Origin: Isoetes taiwanensis
Lineage: Eukaryota; Streptophyta; Lycopodiopsida; Isoetales; Isoetaceae
NCBI GenBank assembly: GCA_021234155.1
Contig: JAJEKV010000056.1
Location: 3,393,330 to 3,457,329, forward strand
DNA: 64,000 bases
Direction of reading: 5' to 3'
Below, one piece after another: positions 12,291 through 24,077 of the stretch. Every line of letters begins with the position of its first letter. Within the stretch, counting starts at the first letter, position 1. Under the pieces are notes generated by a model. The model ran no database searches. It was not told where the DNA came from and saw nothing but the letters and a program-made list of their open reading frames with translations. Made by a program: the position numbers and the translations under genes.

Positions 12291-13060
12291 AGAACTTTTG
12301 TAACTAATTGAAAGGGTACCTTAATATAGAACGTTTTGTGTACTTTAATTGCTGAACTCGGTCCGTAGGACAAGTTAAGTAAAGTTTTAGCTTTTTATTT
12401 CAACAAAATAGGGCCAATTCGCGGACGAAAGGCGTGATGTCTCTGACTCGGCGCTTTGGTCAGAAACTAATTTTAGTTTTTGGCCCGAGAGCGCGAAACG
12501 TGGGGCTATTGAGAGAACTTGCCCAGCGGCTCCAGTGAAGCCAAATAAGGGGTCCATTCATGATTTGATAGGCCCATCATCCTTACATATGGTTTTAAAT
12601 TGGACCGTTTTGATAAAAATGGGACTGATGTCTCACAGCTTTCGCGCCTGAGTGAAGAACTAAGCTTTTAGTTTTGGCCGAAGCAGTATGAACTATCATT
12701 CTTCACCAAGACTTGTTCAAATCATCTTCAACTTTGTTGTATAACACCTTTTAGGTAATCCATGCATGTTCAAACATTTGATCTAGCCTTCAAATTTCCA
12801 TTTTTGACCCTCGAGATAGACTAGATTACCCAATGGGAATTTTCAAGTCATCCAAAATTCGAGGTTTTCCCATTTCTATAAATAGACCCTCGACCTCACA
12901 TAGCACCCTACAAATCATTCCTGCCTTCTCTGACCGATTTCTCAACTTCTGGCTTCGTGCAACCGTTTGATACCCTCTTTACGCAATTAACCAATGGCAA
13001 CCCCTCACGGTTTTAGCGAGGATGAATTACTGTTGCCAGTAGCTCATCTTCTTAGAAATG
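12291..13060 (+). other. LTR-like AT-rich segment with TATA box
   Basis: An AT-rich island inside the GC-rich block contains TATAAATAG near 12878-12886, followed by a C/T-rich leader-like sequence (CCTCGACCTCACATAGCACC). This layout is typical of the promoter and R region of plant LTR retrotransposons. No matching partner was found in the window, so it may be a solo or orphan LTR of another element, or simply AT-rich intergenic DNA. The ends are undefined. Confidence 0.3.
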
Positions 13061-14749
13061 CGTCACGACCAAAATCTTCGGATCTTGAGGGAAGGAGGTA
13101 GATGTCAAAGCAACCTTGCAACCCGGCTTACCGGTAAGGGTCTTATGCGAGAGAAGTTCCAAGCTGAGGGTAGAACCGGTAGCTAGTGCAACTCCCCGCT
13201 ACGTAGAGCTACACTTTGTTCCTAGGCAATCCACCTGCCAAGATTGCCTTGGCTGATGTTCCCAGAAACATTGCCAAGTACACGACAAACAAAGTGACGT
13301 ACACGAGCCGTGGGTCTAGCTGTGGTGGTTAGAGTAGCTTCTCTTCCAACCTGCTTGCCCGCGTCTTTCTTACCAGGTGCAGGGTACAGGTAAGAGCCTC
13401 CCCTTCCCCATGGGCGTGGACCCATTAGCCATGCTTGGCTTGAGCAAGCGGCTAGCCCTTAGTATGAGCAGAGGCGGGGAGGAAAGAAGAGGAGGTTCGG
13501 AGGAGCGAGGAATCAGGAGAGGAAGACTCGTCGAGGCTCGACCAGCCCAGGAAGGCTTGACGGCGGGGAGAGCAGAGTAAAGCGAGGACTTGAGAGAAGC
13601 CAAACTCTTAGAGGTAGCGCCACACCTTGGGTTAGGCATTACAAGCCTAGCCCCATTATTGTCAGCTGAGGAGTTTACGCTTCTAAGCGAGCATCCAAAA
13701 ACCTCTGAGATGGGGGAAAGATGGATGCGAAGAGTTGCTGCAACTCAGAAGGAAGCGGTTTTTGGGCTGTCGTCCAGAGGCATCGGCTTCCCCTCCCAAG
13801 TAAAGGGAAGCGGCCTTACCGCGGGAGTGGAGCCTCAAGCCTGGCCCGGCATCAGGCTGATTATGGAAATGAGACCAAGCCATAAAATCAACCTCACAAG
13901 CGGAGGAAGAGTTCCTGCCCTACAGGAACAAATGGGGATCGCTACGCGGCATGTCCAGATATCCTAGCGGCGAGGCTTCGTCGGCCGCGCCTCCCGGGAG
14001 AAAAGAGTTAGAGCCTCGGGAGGCTGGCGCTGATCCGGAGACTCTGAGGGAACTCATCACGGTGGAAGTAGATGACTGCTTGAGGCGGAACCTGAGCTGG
14101 ATCTGCGGTGGCCGAAGACCATCTAGCGGCAGTGCGTTGTAATTTCTCCTGGCGATGGATGGAAGAATGGCGGTATTCACGCCGTTGCAGAGGAAGGAGT
14201 ATCGTGCTGTTTAATACCGAGTTTGGCGGCATGCAGCGGTGCCCTCAACACCCGAGTATGCCATCACGGTAAAGAAAACGGTAGCACTTTCGATGTTTCG
14301 ACCGCCATACCTACGGTGACAAGGAAGGCTGGCGGTGACAGCGGCTTATACCTCAGGCAGCGAGTAGAAGACTTGGCGAGCCTTCGCGGGGAAGCGGATC
14401 TTGACCAACGTCCTTAGGAACTAGGGTCATTCGATTAGGAACAACCCAAGTGAAAAAGTTCCTGAAGGATAATCCATCCCTCTGGCGACATCAAGAATGA
14501 GTTGGCAATCTTGATCCGGGAAGTTGTAATTTATTAGCATATTGCAAAATATGAATACTTAATTTCTTTTGCACTATAAATGTTTGCTGATATATTTTGT
14601 GTCCCCAACTATACCAAGCAGAAACGCAAGCAATACAGAAGACAAATGGAAAAACTAACCATATAGCCATGAACTACTTGTGTATCTGACTAGGGCCTAA
14701 ACCGAGGAGCGACAGCGAACATATGGAAGAAACGAGTCCGCCAGACCCG
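13061..14749. other. GC-rich retroelement-like DNA without an assignable domain
   Basis: Purine-rich DNA with overlapping frames on both strands, for example 13590-13967 plus and 13370-13639 minus, none showing a recognisable domain. An AT-rich patch at about 14515-14680 interrupts it. Position upstream of the chromovirus remnant suggests 5' LTR, leader or gag sequence, but I found no primer-binding site and no LTR pair. Confidence 0.3.
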
Positions 14750-15829
14750 CGTCCGTGAGGAACCTATTAGAATTTGGAGCCATCACCCCGGAGAAGAGGA
14801 AATATCTCCCGGATGAGGAATGGACTACAGGTGGATAAAGGCTTTCTTTATTACGCAAGTAGGAAGCCCGTCGATGGGCAGCTTAGTTGCCTCAAGCATC
14901 GATTCCCGGAGAAAGCGAGGAGGAGACAAGAAGAAGCAAGGGAGTCCAGAGCAGATCCTCAGGCTCAAGTTGGTCCGGACCTAGATTAGGAAAGAGGAAA
15001 AAGAAGCGGGCGGGGCCGAAACCGGATGCAAAGCGAGGCTTACGGCGGATAAAGCGAGGAGGACACCATAGATGGGCGACAAAGGGACACGAGCCTCGAC
15101 TACGAGAAGAAGGTAGGTGCTGCCTTTGGGCAATGTATGGAAGGCAGGAAGCTGGAGGCAGTTCGAGGGGAGAACAGAGTCGGGGGATTAAGCGAGAGGC
15201 ATGGCTGGGCGAAATGAGTGAAGTATGGCAATGCTTATGGCATGAAGGATAGGGACAAAGGTAGAGTGGCAGTAGCAGCAGAAAGGAGCCGCGCAGTTTG
15301 GTGGAAGGGTTATCTGCAGGCACATGGCTTAGCGGGGATGCTTGTAAGTTGAAAGTTTGCTAAAGCCTTCAAAGCCATTCGTCCCAAGAGCACAAGTCAA
15401 CATGATCTTGTGGGTTTCACAGTTCGGCAGGCAACAAGTCGATCGAGGAAATATCTGAGAAGAAATTCATGAAATTTGGTATGTGCCAAAGTTAGGTGAA
15501 GCGTCACGGTAGAAAGCTCGTTGAAAGGCTGAATAGAGGAGATCCATAAGCAGGGCAATAAACCCTAGGAGACGATGCTCGGCGGAGTCCGACAATAAGC
15601 TTGCAAGGAGCGGGACTCGAGAATAGCCCAGGCCCGGTGATATTACAAGACAAAGCCGAAGGCAGCGAGGCGGTTTAGCCGAGGGCGGTGACCCGGGGAC
15701 CAGCTAGAGCCCATATAGTATGTCGAGAGCGACAGGAGAAGAAGCGGTGTCCTTCAAAGACAAAGCGGGGAAGGTCAAACTACTCCCAAAGCGGTCGTTT
15801 CCCTTTTTCGCGAGCCATGCCCGAGGAAA

Positions 15830-15915
15830 AGAGGCGAGTGCATAGAAGCGGCTTTGCTTGGTGCTTCCGACCAGGCCATGGACGAGCGCCCGCTCGTCAT
15901 GAGTGCGGCTAGCGA
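15830..15915 (+). pseudogene. Candidate gag zinc-knuckle remnant of the chromovirus
   Basis: One frame reads WCFRPGHGRAPARHEC, which has the spacing of a CCHC knuckle (C-x2-C-x4-H-x4-C) but lacks the second cysteine and carries inserted residues. Its place just upstream of the protease fits the usual gag-pol order. The assignment rests mainly on position. Confidence 0.4.
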
Positions 15916-16029
15916 GTTGGGAGATTGGGACACTGCAATGCGGCGGCGGCGAAGCCGCGACTACATTGAGGTGAGTGTCATATCTTTGCATAATGCGTCA
16001 CGAGCAAGCGGAAAACCCGGTAAAGTAAT

Positions 16030-16320
16030 TTCCGCAGTGGGAAGGCCAAGACCAAGTCCTTCATAGTCTTGATAGACTCGGGGAAGTAGCCATAACTGCA
16101 TCCCGGAATGGTTCAAATGTTGAAGTTGAAACCACTAAGTCAAAGCCAAGGCCCGTTGTCTTAGCAAGTGGGCCCGGTAAAGCCCGGTGGCGAGTAAGAG
16201 AATCAACCGACATGCGACTTGCGGGGATTATGTATCGGATGGGGCGGTAATGGGCATTGTATCTGACGATCGCAGGTATGGAGTACCTTGGACCGGCGAG
16301 GGCCATTATTGATTGTGGAA
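16030..16320 (+). pseudogene. Chromovirus aspartic protease remnant
   Basis: One frame reads KTKSFIVLIDSGK, the active-site neighbourhood of retrotransposon aspartic proteases (family motif L-I/V-D-S/T-G). A stop follows almost at once, and later protease sequence appears only in other frames. The catalytic Asp is preserved but the frame is not. Confidence 0.65.
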
Positions 16321-16734
16321 GCGGAAGGTGACCTTCAACGCCGTAGCGAGATCATTGAGATCCGGGTAAAGTTGATTTCCCATCATGCGATTAGTAGCTG
16401 TCTTCTAAAAGGGCTGTTCAAGTGCATCAAGAGTGGCGGTGGCATGCATCTTCGAAGCGAGATTAGTGAGCGGGTCGGAAGCAAAACCACAAAGAAGACA
16501 AAGGTGCTCGGCCCGGGTTCTTGGAAACCAAATAGCTAAGAGGCGTCAGCAGGTTCCATGATCTCTTTCGAATGAGATCAGCGGCTTCCTCCTTATAGAA
16601 GTCGAGTGAGAGATAGCACTTTCGGAGCGAGACACTAAAGCCGACAAGCAAGGCTCCATCTGGAATGGCAGCGGGAGTTAGCCGAGACTAAAGAAGCAGT
16701 GCGAGGAGCTACTTTCGACCTGAAGCTACATTAG

Positions 16735-17135
16735 GCCTAGCGTCTACCGTAGTTTGGGCGCCCATTCTTTTGTCAAGAAGAAGGGCCGGATCTTTGAGGA
16801 TGTGTGCATAGACTATATAGAAGCTGATTGAATAAACACACCATTAAGAACAAATATGCGCTCCCAAAGATCGAGACGACTTGATGGATCGGCTTCAAGG
16901 AGCAAGGATCTTCTCAAAATCGACGCAGGTCGAGGTTATCGCCAGGAATCCAGGATAAAGGAGGAAGATATCCATAAGACCGCCAGGCCTTGATATGGGC
17001 ACTATGAGTTCCACGGTAATGCCTTTGAAACCTCAGATACCCCGCGGCGTTCGCGAAATCATGAGCGACAACGAGGAGTTTTAGACACCTTTGTGATTGT
17101 ATTCTTTGACAACATTTTGGTGTATAAGCGAGATC
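16735..17135 (+). pseudogene. Chromovirus reverse transcriptase remnant
   Basis: Successive frames show GAP-like start sequence, the SLRMCIDY block near 16.79 kb, a KID-GRGY-like block at about 16.92-16.94 kb, YGHYEF near 17.0 kb, and FFDNILVYK at 17102-17128. The last corresponds to the FxDD active-site box, here with Asp changed to Asn at the second position. With its frameshifts the region is inactive. It is the most recognisable part of the element. Confidence 0.85.
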
Positions 17136-17439
17136 CTTGAAACCGCATTACAACACTTAAGGAGAGTGCTAAGAGAAGTTTGAGAGCACGGTTATGCGCC
17201 AAGTTGGCGAAAGTGCCGCCGCTAGCGGAGAAGGTGGAATACACGGAGTCCGCGTGATCTGTGGAAAGAGATCTCAGCGGATCTGCCAAGATTGAAGCCG
17301 TCATTGATGGCGGCACGAAGAATGTGCATGAGATTCGAGGAAGTTTTCTCGGGCTATGAGGGTACTCACAGGGAAGTTAAGTGAAGAACTTTGCTAAGAT
17401 CGCGGCCCGGATTAACATACGGCGAGAGCTGAAGGTGAA

Positions 17440-17890
17440 GATTGGTGAGCATTGGCACAGAAGCCCAAAGGGGTTTGAATTGTTGAAGAAAGAAGCCACG
17501 ACGGCGGTATCTTATTGCTTGCGGGACCCGGAGAAAGATAAGCATAGCAGCGGTCTGAGAAGTAATAAAGATAACTCTGAGGTCGCGGTGCTTATCACGG
17601 GGAGAAAGGCGTGTGGTAAGCGTATGATTCGAGGAAGATGGTAGCCAAAGAGGCCGCTACCTTGCCCATGATCAAGAATTGCTTGCGGTTGTAGGGCATG
17701 GAGGCTATGGATGCACTATCTTGGGAAGGAAGTTCCAATTGGATCTGGAACCATGTGAGCCCCTCGGTATGTATTGCATAACCACCTCAATCGGCCGGAG
17801 GTGGATGGAGTTCCCTCGAGGAATATGACTTTGAGATAGTCTAAGCGGGAAACTCAATGTAGTAGCGGATCGCTTCAGAGCACCCACGAC
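17440..17890 (+). pseudogene. Chromovirus RNase H remnant
   Basis: The segment begins with SPKGFELLKKEATTA (about 17455-17500), the usual linker between RT and RNase H in Ty3/gypsy elements. It ends with EYDFEIV (17819-17839), the strand just before the conserved domain end, followed by a GN-VADR-like remnant. The central catalytic residues cannot be followed in one frame. Confidence 0.7.
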
Positions 17891-18039
17891 AACTAGAGTG
17901 CATTACCGCGCCAATTTCGGCAGCTCTCAGCGACTGGTAAGAAGATTGAAGAGACCTTGCCAGCGGATGTAGTTCCCGAGTATGGGGCAAACCTCTCTAG
18001 GGAGGCTAGAGCGAGATAAAGAAGCGGGAGACCTTCAAG

Positions 18040-18800
18040 CATTATAAGAAGGAGGCAACCTGTTATACCATAAGAACAAGTTATGCGTGCGAATCATCGG
18101 GTGTAAAGTTGATCCTCCATGACCGCTATGACCCAATAAAACGGCCATGGGATTCATGAAAACATATTTCAAAGTCTGCTTGGCTATTATTGGCGGGAAT
18201 GAAGAAGCAAGTAGCTCGCTACATGTCGAGGGAATGTCGTATACCTTGCCCGTGAGGCGAAGGCGGAGCAACCCGATTCGAGGCATTAGAGCCGATGATA
18301 AGCGGTGCCAAGCTAAGTGGGAGTGATCGACGTAGTTCATCCGCGGGGCTCCCAAGGGCGGTAAGAGGAAGGATGCCTTGATGGTAGTGGTGATAAGTTG
18401 TCGAAGATGGCACACTTTGTGCCTTGCGGGGATACAGTCTGACTATGGATACAGTAGCTCTTCACCAAGAGATCTTGGGCTTCATGGCATGCCAAGGAGA
18501 TTATATCCAGAAGCCGAGGGGACGAAGTTCATGAGTGCTTTTTTTGGCAAGACCTGCTGCGTGATTGAGGATAAAGCTATCCATGAGCGCGGTATCATCC
18601 TCGAGACGGATGGCCAAGCGGGCGGACCAACGGGATCTTAGAAGACATGCTCTGAAACTATGCGGAATGTGAAAGTATGTGGAAGAGATTTATTCATGGT
18701 GGGTTGCGAATACAATAGCATAGCGGGAATCATCCCCAAATGTCGTTTATGATCAATTCGTACGATTGCCTAACTCGGACACTTGGCACAGCCCGTGTAA
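18040..18800 (+). pseudogene. Chromovirus integrase remnant
   Basis: Remains include the segment before the zinc finger (HKNKLCV, about 18070), MKKQVARYMSREC (about 18200-18240), the DDE-core neighbourhood with ALMVVV near 18.37-18.39 kb, LGLHGMPR and GTKFMSAF near 18.48-18.54 kb, and a DGQA-like box near 18.61 kb. These match Ty3/gypsy integrases in order and spacing. Several frameshifts break the domain. Confidence 0.8.
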
Positions 18801-19184
18801 AAGTGGAGTTTCACGGTGAGATGTTAGCCCGATATCACGGCGGCTTGTGGAAGGGTTCGAGGGTATCGCTAGCGTGAGAAGTCGACAAAAGAGCATCGTA
18901 GACAAGCATCGGCGTCCGAAGAGAGTTCAAAGTTGGAGATGATGTTGGCTCAAGATCAAAGGTGAGCTGGCTTCGAGGATGAGGTGCAAGCTTGCTCCAG
19001 GTGAAATTTGGACCTTCCGAGGAATAATTAAGAGTAGGTAATCAATCCTGCAAGTTAGATTTGCCAGCACACCTAAAGATTCATAAAGGTCTTCCATGTG
19101 AGTTTGTTGAAGAAGCACACTCCAAACCCCGAGGGCGAAGTCTTGGACCTCCAGCGTTGTTGGAAATAGCGGAGGAAGCTGGAA

Positions 19185-19340
19185 ATAGTTCGAGTGATTC
19201 TTGATAAAGCTTTCAAGCGAGGAGATCGGGAATTCCTCGGTTTTTGGTCAAGTGGGAACTGCTTGCCGGTGGAAGCCCGACATAGGTGCCACAGAAGATT
19301 TAGAAAAGCAGTACCACCCACGGTTTATGGAGCAATGGAA
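19185..19340 (+). pseudogene. Chromodomain remnant at integrase C-terminus
   Basis: ILDKAFKRGDREFLGFW and CLPVEARHRC, in adjoining frames, correspond to the first strands and aromatic positions of a retroelement chromodomain. In plant chromoviruses this domain follows the integrase and guides insertion into heterochromatin (family knowledge). A frameshift splits it here. Confidence 0.7.
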
Positions 19341-19508
19341 TGGCAAGGTCATCTCAGAAGAAATCATTTCCGGGCATGGTTGTGTGCAGGTTAATTCTTG
19401 TGTAGTTAGGATGAAATCTCACAGCATGCCACCTATGCTTAGTAGCATAGATTACATGTGTTATTCGCGATGATAGGACCACTCTGGTGGTGATCTCTAG
19501 AAGTGGTG

Positions 19509-22000
19509 TAATGTCCCGATGTAGAGCATATGAAAGGCGGCGTTTTCGCTTAGGCAGTGGAAGGTAGATTAGAAAGTCTACTTGTCCCGCGGAGTAGGCG
19601 ACCTCTGAAGAAAGGAGGTCATTAAGGAGATGCGATAGGAAGCACCTCTAGCCCATATATGCTTTGATAGGAGGTCCGGGCGCATCCATATCACGGGAAG
19701 GACCTATCCTCCACTTGAGCAACTAAGTGTAGGCATGAAAATATAGGCATGTAAGTATTTGTCTCATGACCATAATGGAATTCACCCTCTTCTGGCCGGG
19801 AGATTAACCCGTGTAAATCCCGTAGATAGGTAAAGTTAATTAAGCCCCATATAACCAAAATTTATTAAATAATTAAAAATGGTACTAGCGTGAGTGTAGG
19901 CACAGAGGCCAATAGAAGCTCGGGAGGGCAAGGAGGTGAACCTCTGAAGAATTACAACACAAATTTTGTTGGAATGTGTTGCAAAGGAGCGAAGAATACC
20001 TCAGTGATAATTATAGACATGAAATGTTGAAATTTTGTCTAACTTAATGTCATAATAACTAAGATAGTGAATGCTTGTTTTAATGATGTTATGAATTGAT
20101 AAGTATTCCATAGTATGATGGCGTAATAATGTTCTAAAAATATTACCTTAGGGTAATCTTGGTAAAATGTATAACTATTATATTGTATGCATCCGTTGAT
20201 TGCAGTTACTTGATTAGGAAGATCCCAAGGTGGGGAGACCCACGCGATGCTGCGGGCCGGTATCATTTCAAAGGTAAGGAAATGTGGCCCGTTCGGCCAC
20301 GATTGCTCACGGTCCCAGGCATTATCTGTCACGCCTCAATCAACATTACCACTCCTCAGAGCCAGCCGTCTGGCAGAAGCGGATAGCAGTGCAAAGTAGC
20401 CCTAGGGGCAACACTTCAAGTATGTTCACATGTTATTAATGTACTTATGCATTAATGTGAACTTACACTACATGTAAGGCATAATTTTACCACCCTGGCC
20501 ATTAAAGAGGCAGAGTGGGCCCTTTCCAATTATCCCACATGCCAAGGATGGTGGAAACCCTAACCCTAACCCCATGTCTATTTAGGGTAGGGAAACCCTA
20601 ACTAGTTTTTAAGTCCATAGGGTTTAGAGCTCTGTTTTGGCTGCCCGGGGAGCCAAAACCGCCTCAATTATTTGCCCAAAGCGAATCCACCATCTGATTT
20701 TCTGAGATTACGATCATTTCGGCCGGAATGGTTGAACTCAGTGGAAGGAGCCACCCGAGGGGGATCAGGTATTTGGTCAATTTAATGGCAAATAGTCTTC
20801 TAGTTATAGAATCAGTAAGTTTAGCCTATTAGAATTGCCCTTAGCAACCATCTAGATCTCTAGATACCAAGCTCCTAACTAAAGAACCTAACTCTATGTT
20901 ATAGATTAGATCTAGTTCTTTGGTTCTTACGTGATGTATATGGTGATGTTTCTCACAGCATGAACTCCTTGTATTGGGAAGGGGGTAGAGGCCACGGAAG
21001 AGGCGTGTAGTTGATGCTCCTAGAATAGCCTCCTAGCTGCTGTAGATTAGAGGCGTGTCACGGGGAACCACACGGTTTGTGGGTGAAGGGGCGGTGGCTA
21101 AGAAGGAGTTCATGTTGACTCTTGGATTAGTCCCTCACGGTGTGTAAGGCCTACCGAGGATCATCATTGACTAGGTCTAATGGCTTACCGAGTGCGGGTA
21201 AGGCATGGACTCATTACCCGTGAAGTGATGTACACTTTCCGGTGGGTTCGGTCGAATCACGGGCGTGGTCCTCCTAGTCACCTTAGTCGGCATCTGAGAT
21301 CTACGGAGGAGTGATCCCTTCTGCTTGTCCAGGCTGGGAGGATGAGACCGAGGGAATAGCCCCTTTGGCTATGCATCCGTGAGCTCTGATCGAGTCCGGC
21401 GCTTTTGACCTACTACGCAAAGTGTGCACGGGGAGAGGATGGAGTGGACAACCCTATGCCATGTTCTCATACCCGACCAAATCCATTGCCATGAATTACA
21501 TGCGCAAGGAACTCACGGGGAACTGGCAGTGATCATTCCCTTGAGTTTGAGCCTTGGGTAGGATTTCCTATGTGATATTCTGATCATTTGTGTATCGCAG
21601 AGATGTGGATGCACCACCCTTCACGGGTGGATGGAGGATATGTTATTATCTGACATGTACATTTCGCTTCGCGGCTAGGTAGGCCACGAGGGAGCCGAGG
21701 GTAGAATGACACCTTCCTCTTCCCACTTTGGGACACAAGTCACGGAGTGCTGATGATATGTGGAGACCTTGGCCTTAGCCGATGTGGGCTGGTATGAAGA
21801 AAAACTCTGTTTGTATCACGGTCGCGGGTACCGTATCTGCGAAATAAGGCGATCACAATCTTGCTTCCCTTGATGGTACGTCCACGCCCCTTATGTTTAG
21901 CTATGAACTACTCTAGTGTCCAAGGACCAAGAAATGAAAATGCCACCGCGAGCTCTACCAGAAACACTTGCTAATCCAACATGCTAACGACCTATGAGAT
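19509..22000 (+). other. Candidate 3' LTR and flanking repeat of the chromovirus
   Basis: About 170 bp after the chromodomain, TGTAATGTCCCG begins a long non-coding stretch. Plant Del/Tekay-type LTRs often begin TGT-A-TGTCCC, so this is a plausible 3' LTR start. It includes AAACCCTAACCCTAACCC near 20549, followed by a leader-like region. I could not find a matching 5' LTR or the far end, so the end given is arbitrary. No gene is seen. Confidence 0.35.
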
Positions 22001-22230
22001 TTAATAGCCCACCAACAGAGCCTCTGTGAAATTTATGCCCTTGCAAACAAAGAATCTGCGGTGTCAAACTCCTAACTACCTGTGCAGCTCTAGATCTTTT
22101 TGTGGGAAAAGACTTAAGTTCCCTTACATTCCAAGAGACAATATTTATTTCAGAGATACAAGATCTAATACACCTTTCCTTTTTCTTCTTTTGAAAACCT
22201 TTGATACTCGCTGAGGCATGCTATCATACA

Positions 22231-22716
22231 TCATCGAGCCAGCTGATCAATTGGTTGCATTGTTATATCTGAAATATCATCATTGAGAGATGTATCTGAA
22301 GCTGATGTTGAGTCGTCTTCACCATCCCGAGTCACATTGAACCAAGTTTCATTGTCGACCTCATCACTCCATCGAACTTGTTGACTGTGCTTATGCTTCC
22401 TAGAGGTCATTTCAGTCCATCTGTGTTGAGCAGAAGAACTTGCAACAAGGGGAGACACAGAGACACTGGATAGCTCCAGTGACACCAGTTGATGAGAAGG
22501 AGACATTGTTGTTGAAGCAGATGGAAGAGTAGAGGAATGTAAAAAAGCATGATCAGAAGAGGCCACAGATGTGTCAGGAGGTAAAGAAGCATTAGACCTT
22601 GCCCTGGCTGCATTCCCCGTCTCAGTTTTACAATCCCCAAGAAATGTAAGCACTATGTGTTTTATGTTACCCAGGGTTGGCAGATCACGCGTTAGCGCCC
22701 CAACTCTGTAACGCAT
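22231..22716 (-). CDS. Hypothetical Ser/Thr-rich protein fragment (161 codons)
   Basis: An uninterrupted minus-strand frame from ATG at 22716 to TGA at 22231. The product is hydrophilic and rich in Ser, Thr and Asp in its second half (QVRWSDEVDNETWFN then acidic sequence), with no membrane segment or known motif. It could be an exon of an unspliced gene, a retroelement ORF1 fragment, or chance. An ORF of this length is only marginally unexpected for this base composition. A T-rich tract and a possible leader lie upstream, but no promoter is evident. Confidence 0.25.
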   Translation of the reverse strand: MRYRVGALTRDLPTLGNIKHIVLTFLGDCKTETGNAARARSNASLPPDTSVASSDHAFLHSSTLPSASTTMSPSHQLVSLELSSVSVSPLVASSSAQHRWTEMTSRKHKHSQQVRWSDEVDNETWFNVTRDGEDDSTSASDTSLNDDISDITMQPIDQLAR

Positions 22717-22719
22717 GAT

Positions 22720-24077
22720 CCGTTATAAAAAATAATAACGAGAAATAATGTATGTTAGTTTTGCCAAAAAAAAAAACACAGGTCAGTTTTCCCTCCCAAA
22801 AAGAATTTCCACGGGCTCTTCCTTTCGCTCGAATCTGTCCAACTCCATCAAGATTATGCTCCAAATCCATCCTAATCTGGCCAATTTCTGGTCGCCCTCC
22901 TCCAGGTGGGTAATGTTTCTCTTATTTTTAATTGATTGAATATGTATGCTGCTGCTCTGCCGGCCTACTTCGATTCGAAGACTAAGGCTCTATTCTGCTA
23001 CTCTGTTCAATATTACAGCTCTGCTTTCGAACCTACTATGTTGCACGCCTCTGTTTGTTTGTTTTAGTGTATCTGTCATCATTTAGGGCAGAAGAAGATG
23101 TGCCAAAACCCTCTGGCTGGACTATTATTCACTGATAAGCTTACTGTTACTGATTCATAGATATTGAAGAGCTGTAAGAACCGATTGAATAGATATTCAA
23201 CTGTAATCCAGCAAACTTGTATATAAAAGAAGTTCTGATTATCCTATTTCTAAAGTTTTTGGTTCTTGCTTTAGTTACAAAAAGTTGCCTTTTCATTTAT
23301 TGCATGGGATCTCTGCTTATTTCGACCTGGTTTTGTAGCTCGTAGTGTACATCGTTCTGTGAGGAACCCTGTTGACAAATGTAACTTTTTGGGTTATTAG
23401 TAATAATAATTAAGTTTATTCACTATATTTTATGGTGCTTTTTGCTGCTCGGTAAAATGTTGGATTGATGGACTTCCATTCGCGGGGATAAGCTATGGAC
23501 ATTCAAGGACATAAGAATTTGAATTATGTAAGTCGGCCATATCTGATTTAGACATTAAGGTGAAGTTCTAGTAGGTTAGAGTAGGTGTTTGAGGATTCTG
23601 ATTGCATATTTGAATTCAACGTGTTCGAATTAGTAAAGAACATGTCTCAAATTAATAAAAATTGAAGGTTTTGGCAAAAAATAACCACGTTATCACCTGG
23701 CGATAACTTCGTTATACGTTATTTTTCGTTAAGCTGAATTAGCTAACTACTAGCTGCTAACTCCCAACTATGATGTTACCATGGCAATTTGCGTCCGGCG
23801 GTTGCCAGGATGTATAGATGCGAATTTACATATAATGCAGCAGGGTTGCATCGACTCACGCAAAAACAACGTTAATTAGCCATGCTAGACAAAGGGAGAA
23901 AGATGAAATTTTATATTATGGATATGAAAGAAAGAGAATCGACCAGAAAAATTGGGTAGGGAGAAGAAACAAGACAAAAGAGTAGGCCTTAGTCAAAGAA
24001 ACTAGGAGCAGGGGTATGCTAAACACCGATATGCTTACGGAATGGTACATGATCCTTGAAGATGCGAGGCGAGGCCC
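22720..24077. other. AT-rich DNA without a recognised gene
   Basis: Only short frames are present. CCTCCTCCAG|GTGGGTAA near 22905 resembles a 5' splice site after a possible plus-strand leader, without coding support. No repeats were matched to elsewhere in the window. Confidence 0.5.

Larger units (their letters stand above)
14750..19508 (+). mobile_element. Ty3/gypsy chromovirus (LTR retrotransposon) remnant
   Basis: Plus-strand coding remains appear in the standard chromovirus order: basic gag region (about 14.8-15.9 kb), a CxxC-poor knuckle-like patch near 15.85 kb, aspartic protease motif VLIDSG (16066-16083), reverse transcriptase (about 16.74-17.13 kb), RNase H (about 17.4-17.9 kb), integrase (about 18.04-18.8 kb) and a C-terminal chromodomain (about 19.19-19.34 kb). 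Every domain is spread over several frames with stops, so the element cannot encode a working polyprotein. The chromodomain places it among chromoviruses. The block is clearly GC-richer than its surroundings. LTR ends are not resolved. Confidence 0.85.

Noticed and set aside
20549-20567. CCCTAACCCTAACCC, telomere-like
   Set aside because: Only two to three units inside LTR-like DNA; too short for an interstitial telomere array.
13000-22000. GC-rich block as bacterial contamination or horizontal transfer
   Set aside because: It contains a chromovirus in normal domain order with a chromodomain, a plant retroelement feature.
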